Of a DNA stretch of 26,998 nucleotides, positions 20,890 to 26,998 are shown one piece after another. The stretch is from Candidatus Freyrarchaeum guaymasense (GTDB lineage Archaea > Asgardarchaeota > Jordarchaeia > Jordarchaeales > Freyrarchaeaceae): the NCBI GenBank assembly GCA_030587405.1, contig JAUQZD010000023.1, positions 1 to 26,998 on the forward strand, written 5' to 3'. Positions within the stretch are counted from its first letter, which is position 1, and each line of letters starts with the position of its first letter. A program made the position numbers and the translations under genes. The notes under the pieces were generated by a model. It worked only from the letters and a program-made list of their open reading frames with translations. It did not search any database and was not told the DNA's origin.

Positions 20890-22803
20890 CTAGACGAAGA
20901 GGTTGTCGATGTACGCTTCAAGCTGCCGCTCCCTGTAGCGTCTAAGGTGTATCACCTTTGAGGGGCATACCGCCGCGCACTTCCCGCACCCCCTACAGGC
21001 CAGCTCGTTGACGACTGCAACCCCCTCCTCGACGCTCACAGCGTTGTAGGAGCAAACCATTTCGCACATTCCGCAGCCACTGCACCTTTCAGACTCGACG
21101 ACGGCGGTGCCCAGCTCGAACTCGACCTCGCCCGCAGATATCAGGCCTATGACGGATGCGGCCGCCGCTTTACCCTGAGCCACGCTGACGTCTATCGCCT
21201 TCGGTCCCTGAGCGTCTCCGCAGACAAATATTCCACGCTTCTTCGTGTCCGTTGGGGCAAGCCTGGAATGGTACTCCCTTAGGAACCCGTCAGGGCTGCG
21301 TTCAAGCTTGAGCATGTCGGAGATCTCTTTGAGGCCGCTTGACGGGACAACCCCTGTTGACAGGACGACTAGGTCAGCCTCCAGCTCCAAGACCCTCCCG
21401 GAGAGCGTGTCCTCAACCGTCAAGGTGAGGTTTCCCGTTTCAGGGTCTTCAATCACGTCCCCAACCCGTCCCCTCAGAAAGACTACGTCGTGCTCTCTTG
21501 CCTGCATGAAGAACTCCTCGTAGTCCTTACCTGAAGCCCTAATGTCAGTGTAGCACACTATGACCTCGACGTCCCCCAAGTGCTGCTTTAAAAGCATGGC
21601 GTTCTTCAACGCAACCATGCAGCACACGTTTGAGCAGTACTGGTTCTCCTTCAGGCTCCTGAACCCGACGCACTGGATCATAACCACCCTCTTAGGCTTC
21701 CTCCCGTCCGAGGGCCTAACAACCTCCCCTGCGGTTGGCCCGTTAGGTGAGAGCAGCCTTTCAAGCTGGAACTGGGTTATGACGTTAGCGTACCTTCCGT
21801 AGCCGTACTCTCCAACCCTGGGCTCGTAGGCGGCCCCCCCGCAAGCCACGACTATCGCTCCCACCGAAAGGTCGACTACCTCTTCCTCCTGGTTAAAGTC
21901 TATGGCGTCCCGCACGCACGCCTTCTCGCAGAGGCCACACATGATGCACCTGTCCATGTCTATCATGAACGTTGGCGGCACAGCCTGAGGGAAAAACTGG
22001 TAGATCGCCTTCCTCGACCCGAGGCCAAGGTCGAACTCGCTCGGCGCGAAGACCGGGCAGACGTCGGCGCAAGCACCGCATCCCGTGCACGCCTCCTCCC
22101 TCACATACCTCGGCTTCCTCCTCACTCTCACCCTGAAGTCTCCGATGCCCCCCTCCACCGACTCCACTTCGCTGTACGTTAGAAGCTCTATCTCCGGCTT
22201 CCTGGAAACCTCAAGCATCAAGGGGCCGAGGATTCATATGGCGCAGTCGTTGGTTGGGAAGGTCCTGTCCAGCATGGCCATCCTTCCACCTATTGATGGA
22301 GCCTTCTCCACGAGGTACACTTTAAACCCGCTCTCGGCTATTTCAAGGGCAGCCTGCATCCCGCTTATTCCGCCGCCTATCACTAGGGCGCTGGGCTTCA
22401 CCGGTAGGAGGATGCGTGGCACCTCCTCAAGCTCCCTCGCCTTAGCAACCGCAGCCCTAATAAGGTCCTTAGCTATCTCCAGGGCTTCCTCCGGCTCGGA
22501 CACGTGGACGAACGAGTCGTGTTCCCTGATGTTTACGAACTCGAGCATGCTTGGGCTGAGCCCTGCATCGTAAATCACCTTCCTAAACACTGTTTCATGC
22601 GTCTTTGGGGTGCACGCCGCCACGACGACCCTTTCAAGGCCGTGCTCCACTATCTTCGACTTTATTAGTTCTGCCCCGGCGTCGGTGCAGAGCGAGATGT
22701 ACGTTTCAGCGCAAACCACGTCTCTCAGTGTTGCCGCGTAGTCTCTGAGCCTCTCCACGTCTATGACTCCCGCTATGTTCTTGCCGCAGCAGCATACGAA
22801 CAC
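20890..22803 (-). CDS. hdrA: Heterodisulfide reductase subunit A (HdrA) with in-frame TGA, probable selenoprotein
   Basis: HdrA is the FAD-containing core of electron-bifurcating complexes. Read through TGA, this is 637 residues, the normal size. It starts FVCCCGKNIAG and has an FAD site (VIGGGISGMQAALEIAESGF, SIGGRMAMLD). Four ferredoxin-type sites follow: CTGCGACADVCP, CIMCGLCEKACV, CSGCGMCEMVCS and CRGCGKCAAVCP. The TGA at 22236-22234 (residue 190) lies within FPTNDCAI-TGA-ILGP, where the family has a conserved cluster-binding Cys that is selenocysteine in some methanogen HdrA proteins. No frameshift or other lesion is seen on either side. The start is GTG 22803; an ATT four codons upstream would restore the common PRIG N terminus. 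No hdrB or hdrC is adjacent. Confidence 0.9.
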
Positions 22804-22871
22804 TCCAATGCGAGGAATACTTTAAACCCCCTTCTCCTCCGTCAACACCTCCATTCAACAGCTTCCTCCTT

Positions 22872-22889
22872 AACAGGGAATACCCTGTT
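22872..22889. promoter_or_regulatory. Perfect palindromic operator at the hdrA promoter
   Basis: AACAGGG-AATA-CCCTGTT has perfect 7-bp arms. It directly abuts the minus-strand TATA box at 22889-22898 on its downstream side, so a bound regulator would block transcription initiation of the hdrA operon. The regulator is not identified. Confidence 0.6.
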
Positions 22890-22898
22890 TATTTAAGC
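22889..22898 (-). promoter_or_regulatory. TATA box of the hdrA-mvhD-frhB operon
   Basis: On the minus strand this reads GCTTAAATAA. It predicts a leader of about 60 nt with purine-rich sites (GGAGGTG, GGAGGAG) before the hdrA start. Confidence 0.5.
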
Positions 22899-23000
22899 TT
22901 TGTTAAACCGTGCAGGCTGAAGCATTTGATGTTTGAAAATTTTCATTCTCAACTTCGTAAAATGCCGATAGCCACGTGCACCATGCACCCCTCCGGAAAC

Positions 23001-23010
23001 GCTTAAAACG
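23001..23010 (+). promoter_or_regulatory. TATA box of panB
   Basis: GCTTAAAACG lies about 45 nt upstream of the TTG start at 23054. This supports the short form of the protein. Confidence 0.45.
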
Positions 23011-23053
23011 TGAAGCCGCCATTTTCCCTCTAGAAAACGGTGGAGGCTTAAAG

Positions 23054-23896
23054 TTGGGTAAGGTGACGATTATAGACGTCCGCCTCATGAAGGAGGAAGG
23101 TAGAAAGATAACCATGCTAACCGCGTACGACTACCCGACGGCGGTGATACTGGACGAGGCCGGCGTGGACATAATCTTGGTCGGCGACTCCCTCGGAAAC
23201 GTGATCCTAGGCTACGCGAACACGATCCCGGTGACCATGGACGACATGGTTAGGCACTGCGCCGCGGTCAGCAGGGGGGTTAAACGTGCGCTCGTGGTCG
23301 GGGACATGCCCTTCATGTCCTACGCAACCATAGACCTAGCTGTAAAGAACGCTGGACGCATGGTCCAGGAGGGCGGCGCAGAGGCGGTTAAGCTGGAAGG
23401 AGGAAGAGAGGTGTCCCAGATAGTGAAGGTGCTAGTTGACAACGGCATCCCCGTCATGGGGCACATAGGCTTAACCCCCCAGTCAATCCACAAGTTCGGC
23501 GGGTACAAGGTTCAGGGGAGGACTGCCGAAGCAGCCAAGAAGCTCGTCGAGGACGCGGAGACCCTCGAGAAGGCGGGGGTCTTCTCCATAGTCCTCGAGT
23601 GCATCCCGTGGCAAGTTGCAAAGATGATAACTGAGGAGGTGTCGGTTCCAACCATAGGGATAGGCGCCGGGGCACACTGCGACGGGCAAGTCCTCGTGAC
23701 ACACGACCTGCTAGGATTCTTCGAGGGATTCCAGCCTAGGTTCGTGAAGAAGTATGCTAACATAAGACAGTACATAAAGGAAGCGGTCGGAAAATACCTT
23801 GAAGAGGTCAGGAGCGGTGAGTATCCTACGCTGGAGCACTCCTACGAGCTCCCCGAGGAAGAGGAGCGAAAACTGAAGGAGGAAGCGGGGAGGTAA
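23054..23896 (+). CDS. panB: 3-methyl-2-oxobutanoate hydroxymethyltransferase (PanB)
   Basis: PanB transfers a hydroxymethyl group from methylene-tetrahydro(methano)pterin to 2-oxoisovalerate, making ketopantoate for CoA synthesis. The family signature is complete: ITMLTAYDYPTAVILDEAG, DIILVGDSLGNVILGY, VGDMPFMSY, EAVKLEGG, VMGHIGLTPQSIHKFGGY and VPTIGIGAGAHCDGQVLV. The 280-residue length is normal, with a charged C-terminal tail (ELPEEEERKLKEEAG). TTG 23054 is chosen from GGAGG 7 nt upstream and the TATA box at 23001-23010; the longer upstream reading is not conserved. It stands alone, divergent from hdrA, without other pantothenate genes. Confidence 0.95.
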   Translation: MGKVTIIDVRLMKEEGRKITMLTAYDYPTAVILDEAGVDIILVGDSLGNVILGYANTIPVTMDDMVRHCAAVSRGVKRALVVGDMPFMSYATIDLAVKNAGRMVQEGGAEAVKLEGGREVSQIVKVLVDNGIPVMGHIGLTPQSIHKFGGYKVQGRTAEAAKKLVEDAETLEKAGVFSIVLECIPWQVAKMITEEVSVPTIGIGAGAHCDGQVLVTHDLLGFFEGFQPRFVKKYANIRQYIKEAVGKYLEEVRSGEYPTLEHSYELPEEEERKLKEEAGR

Positions 23897-24070
23897 CCCC
23901 CAGCCGGAAGCCGGGCTTTAACGTCCTTCCCTTCACCCGGAGGGGCGGCCCACCCGAGCACGCCCTCTAGGTGGCGGGTAATAGGCCGTTCGAGACGAGA
24001 AAGTTTCCCGGTCACGCTTAAGCAACCGGTCAAGGATGACGCTCAGCCCCCTCTCGCTTCCTAAACAAAA

Positions 24071-24080
24071 AGTATATAAT
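24071..24080 (+). promoter_or_regulatory. TATA box of the ATPase subunit I gene
   Basis: AGTATATAAT predicts initiation near 24100, giving about 50 nt of leader before ATG 24149. The preceding 170 nt after panB hold no supported gene. A small hairpin (AGCCGG/CCGGGCT) just after panB at about 23904-23920 may be its terminator. Confidence 0.5.
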
Positions 24081-24148
24081 GCTTACTCGATCGATTGGTG
24101 GGTGACCCCATCATAACGGCCTCTCACCCACTTGTTGAGGGAACCAGG

Positions 24149-26545
24149 ATGGTTTGGCCGCGTCCTGCCAGGCAAGGAATTCTAAAGGTCATCTGCCACC
24201 GGGACTATGAGCGCAGCCTGATCAGGTGCATTCACGAGTTCGGAGAGGTCGAGTTGATAGACATAGAGGAGAAGGGTAGCGCAGCCCCCCCGCCGACCGA
24301 GGAGGAGAAGGCCGCCATCCAGCTTCTAGGGGACATCCAAAGGTACGTGGACTACTTGGAGCTAGAACAGTATGTGCCGTACATTGCGAGGCTGCCCGAC
24401 AGCAAAAAAATGGCCGTGGACGACGAGAAGCTCTCAGACGTGATCTCGATGGCTGAGAAAACCTTGGAGGCGGCGGCGCCACAGATAGACAAGCTCAGGG
24501 AGGAGCTTATGAACGCGACCCAGGAACTCGAGCAACAGCGCGGCCTCCTGAAAATCGCGGAAACGGTGAAGCCCCTTGGGATAGAGATCACCCAGCTAGG
24601 CGAGGGAAGGTACGTCTACGCCACGACCGGAACCATATCCACCGGTAAGGTGGATATGGTAAGGTGGAGGGTGGCTGAGGTAACAGAGGGAGAATACGTT
24701 TTCCACCACGCCGAGATAGGCGAAAACAGGTCTGCCCTCCTAGTCGCGGTCATGAGGGAGAACAAGGAAGTGGTTCAGCGCCTCCTAACGGCGTTCGGCT
24801 TTGAAGAGTTTAAGATCCCATCCGACCTCAAGGGCTCAACCGAGGCGGTGATAGAGAAGACGAGGAGGAAGGTCGCCGCGCTGGAGGAGAAGCTCAGGAA
24901 GCTTGAGGAGAGGAAGCGGAAGATCATCATGCAGCACGGCTACAACCTCCTCGCGTGCAGGGAGCTCCTCGCCATAGAAAGGGAGCGCATGGAGGTGAAA
25001 GGCTACCTCAGGAGGACGGAGACCACGGTTGAGCTCTGGGGGTGGGTGCCGGTAAAATCCGCGAAAAGGCTGATCCAAGCAATAGATAAGGCGACGGATA
25101 AGACAGCCATAGCGGAGGTCGTAGAGCCGGCAATACCGGAGGAGGAACGGCCAACAAAGCTTGAAAATCCAAGGATAGCAGAGCCATACGAAGCCCTCGT
25201 GAAAAGCTTCGGGATACCACGCTACGACGAAATAGACCCTACAAAGTTCATGATACTGACCTTCCCGATAATATTCGGCATGATGTTCGGCGACGTGATG
25301 CACGGGGCAATGCTCGCCCTAATAGGCCTCGCCCTAGTCGCCTGGCGCACAAGAAACCCCGTTGTCGGTGAACTCATAGGCTACGGCCTCAAGGCGGGAA
25401 GCCTCCTCTTCTGGTGTGGCCTAGCATCGATATTTTTCGGCTTCCTCTACGGGTCCTTCTTAGGCTCACACCACATTGTGAACCCCTTATGGTTTAACCC
25501 CTTCACCCACGAGGGGAACTTCAGGCTCCTAAGGCTATCCATAGTGGTAGCGGTGATAGAGATAAACTTTGGCTTCTTCCTCAGCATAGTCAACCTCTAC
25601 CATGAGAGGAAGCTTAAGGAAGCATTCTTCATGCCAATATGCCTGATGTGGACCCACCTGGGGGCGGCAACCATAGTGTTCAGCGACCAGTACGGAGTAG
25701 ACTTCACCAAGTGGTTCTCGACGATCCCCCCGCAGCTCTTCGACCCATCCACCACCCAGCTCTACAGCCGGCTAACGGAGCTCCTCCACGCCCACGCTGA
25801 AACACAGACAGCAGCCTTAGCCAACATGTTGGAAGCCACCCGCATAAGCCAGGAGCTTATAACAAGGCTTTCAACCCCCTTCTACATGACGCTAAGACCC
25901 TTAAAGGTCTTCGAACCCCTAGCACCAAACCTCTTCGACAGCAGCCTCTGGCACACGATAGAGCTCCTCGAAGTCCTCCACCTCCTGCCAGAACCCATGA
26001 TGGAAAACGTGCACTTAGTTCAGCAACTGTTCCTCTGGACTTCCAGATCCCACTTTGAAATACACCTTCCACCAATAACGATAATGGTGGTCCTCTGCGT
26101 ACTCCTACCAATAATGATGGCCTTCATTGGAACCATATCCATTTCACACGACAAGTCGGAAGGATTCTCCGAAATCTTCGACCAAGCACTAGCCCTCCTA
26201 TCCCACACGGTAAGCTTCGCACGAATCCTCGCCCTAGCAGCAGTGCACCACATCTTCTCAGACCTAGGCCTCCAAATACCACCATACACGCCAGCCCTAA
26301 CGACAACGATCACAACCACACAAGTCCTCGTGTACACCATACCACAGGTCGTCACCGAGTCCCTGATAGGAGCAGCACTAATGTCACTATTCATACTATC
26401 CTTTGAAGGATTACTATCGTTCCTACACACCCTCCGTCTCCACTGGGTGGAGTGGTTCTTAAAGTTTTATAACGGGACTGGGCGTGAGTTTAGCCCCTTC
26501 GCGGCTACCCGCCAGGTGACAGTGCTGCGGAAGCCTCCAATCTAA
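24149..26545 (+). CDS. atpI: A-type (V/A-type) ATP synthase subunit I (membrane stator subunit a)
   Basis: Subunit I forms the ion half-channel and peripheral stator anchor of the archaeal ATP synthase. The N-terminal cytoplasmic half (about 350 residues) contains coiled-coil helices (LDKLREELMNATQELEQQRG-like and KVAALEEKLRKLEERKRK). The membrane half begins at FMILTFPIIFGMMFGDVMHG and ends with the hallmark FEGLLSFLHTLRLHWVEWF and the C-terminal FSPF region. At 798 residues it is longer than the usual 640-700. About 120 extra, mostly helical residues lie between membrane segments, around DFTKWFSTIPPQLFDPS to RSHFEIHLPP. ATG 24149 follows GAGGG; a TTG at 24095 is possible. No other atp gene is in the window. 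Confidence 0.93.
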   Translation: MVWPRPARQGILKVICHRDYERSLIRCIHEFGEVELIDIEEKGSAAPPPTEEEKAAIQLLGDIQRYVDYLELEQYVPYIARLPDSKKMAVDDEKLSDVISMAEKTLEAAAPQIDKLREELMNATQELEQQRGLLKIAETVKPLGIEITQLGEGRYVYATTGTISTGKVDMVRWRVAEVTEGEYVFHHAEIGENRSALLVAVMRENKEVVQRLLTAFGFEEFKIPSDLKGSTEAVIEKTRRKVAALEEKLRKLEERKRKIIMQHGYNLLACRELLAIERERMEVKGYLRRTETTVELWGWVPVKSAKRLIQAIDKATDKTAIAEVVEPAIPEEERPTKLENPRIAEPYEALVKSFGIPRYDEIDPTKFMILTFPIIFGMMFGDVMHGAMLALIGLALVAWRTRNPVVGELIGYGLKAGSLLFWCGLASIFFGFLYGSFLGSHHIVNPLWFNPFTHEGNFRLLRLSIVVAVIEINFGFFLSIVNLYHERKLKEAFFMPICLMWTHLGAATIVFSDQYGVDFTKWFSTIPPQLFDPSTTQLYSRLTELLHAHAETQTAALANMLEATRISQELITRLSTPFYMTLRPLKVFEPLAPNLFDSSLWHTIELLEVLHLLPEPMMENVHLVQQLFLWTSRSHFEIHLPPITIMVVLCVLLPIMMAFIGTISISHDKSEGFSEIFDQALALLSHTVSFARILALAAVHHIFSDLGLQIPPYTPALTTTITTTQVLVYTIPQVVTESLIGAALMSLFILSFEGLLSFLHTLRLHWVEWFLKFYNGTGREFSPFAATRQVTVLRKPPI

Positions 26546-26667
26546 CCCTTTTAACCCTTTTTATTTGTTCTTGGTGGATGTGACTGCTCCACCTAAAGTT
26601 AGGGTTTATGCTTTCCCAAGCCATTTAGGGCTCCGGAGCTGCTTCGGCGCGTTTACCGTTGTGGGAT
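26546..26667. terminator. T-rich terminator of atpI and inter-element spacer
   Basis: Pyrimidine runs (CCTTTTAACCCTTTTTATTT at about 26548-26567) follow the atpI stop and suit archaeal termination. A perfect palindrome GCTCCGGAGC lies near 26630-26639, between atpI and the end of the tnpB remnant, and may belong to the end of the insertion element. Confidence 0.4.
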
Positions 26668-26998
26668 TCATAGATTTTCATCCCTTCCCCTCACCACTAT
26701 GGTTAGCGGTTCATTGAGGGCTTTCGGGGGCAACGGTGAAGCACCCCACATCGGGAGTCTACTCGCTATGTTCCAAGCGGCTGTCAGCTGTCTATCCGCT
26801 TGGAAGCCGCATCTCCTGCATTTGAACACGTGCCCATTCGGCTACTTAATTCGCCACATGTCGGGCACGCGGGAAGTATTCTTAGCTTTAACGAACCCCG
26901 GCTTAAATCCACGCTCCATAGACTTGTACGAGATGTAGAACTGTATCTTTCTGAGGGGCATGCTGCGCAGTCCTCTGTTCATCCTTTTACCGTATCTC
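26668..26998 (-). pseudogene. tnpB: C-terminal part of an IS200/IS605-family TnpB (OrfB), frameshifted and truncated by the window edge
   Basis: The minus strand reads RSMPLRKIQFYISYKSM, KAKNTSR, then after disruption PNGHVFKCRRCGFQADR and QLTAAWNIASRL, ending ALNEPLTIVVRGRDENL and TGA. This is the zinc-ribbon and RuvC-III end of TnpB, the RNA-guided nuclease of IS605-type elements. The first half of the zinc ribbon, CPTCGEL, is found in another frame between NTSR and PNGHV, and the main frame has a TAG there, so two compensating frameshifts break the gene. The last RuvC Asp (in ADRQL) is kept. The gene continues past position 26998. No tnpA is visible. Confidence 0.8.

Noticed and set aside
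1..26998. CRISPR array, rRNA, prophage or complete insertion sequence
   Set aside because: No spaced direct repeats, rRNA motifs or phage genes were seen. The only mobile-element trace is the tnpB remnant at the right edge.

Overview
The window is archaeal chromosomal DNA. This rests on TATA-type promoters (for example 681-688, 13821-13830, 16685-16694 and 24071-24080), frequent GTG and TTG starts with purine-rich ribosome binding sites, an archaeal elongation factor 2, a diphthamide synthesis gene, an RpoH/Rpb5 RNA polymerase subunit, an A-type ATPase subunit I and an intron-containing tRNA-Gln with encoded CCA. Gene content suggests an anaerobic, probably thermophilic lineage near the Thermoproteota/TACK group. 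The exact lineage cannot be fixed from this sequence.

Layout. 1-1933 is a decayed margin: three fragments of FAD-oxidase / CCG-type iron-sulfur oxidoreductases on both strands surround one intact gene (a GATase-like protein with a zinc ribbon). 2229-3268 holds two unrecognised genes meeting tail to tail. 3444-4800 holds an MBL-fold hydrolase and a full-length, eukaryote-like Rpb5. 5036-8293 holds a membrane-anchored subtilase followed by an HD hydrolase/nucleotidyltransferase pair. 8448-9796 (minus) is a two-gene operon of a longin-roadblock protein and a V4R protein. 9928-10282 is a broken iorA-like remnant. 10396-12816 (minus) is a radical SAM gene directly abutting an acyl-CoA-synthetase-like gene that lacks the phospho-histidine segment. 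A small membrane protein and EF-2 follow, then a winged-helix-like protein, tRNA-Gln, an AT-richer pair (dph6, flavodoxin) and a second MBL-fold protein.

The most striking locus is 19273-22803 (minus): hdrA, mvhD and an FrhB/FdhB-like gene in one operon. hdrA has one in-frame TGA and mvhD has two. All three fall exactly where the families have conserved cysteines, so the locus reads as a selenocysteine-containing electron-transfer module. mvhD additionally needs a +1 frame change near an AAAA run. A perfect palindrome abuts the hdrA TATA box. I found no convincing archaeal SECIS element by eye, so selenocysteine is a strong inference and not proven.

panB and a long A-type ATPase subunit I follow. 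The right edge carries a frameshifted remnant of an IS200/IS605-type TnpB gene. Genes that belong together are EF-2 (with its diphthamide histidine) and dph6, hdrA-mvhD-frhB, and the V4R/longin-roadblock pair, whose folds recall eukaryotic TRAPP and Ragulator components.
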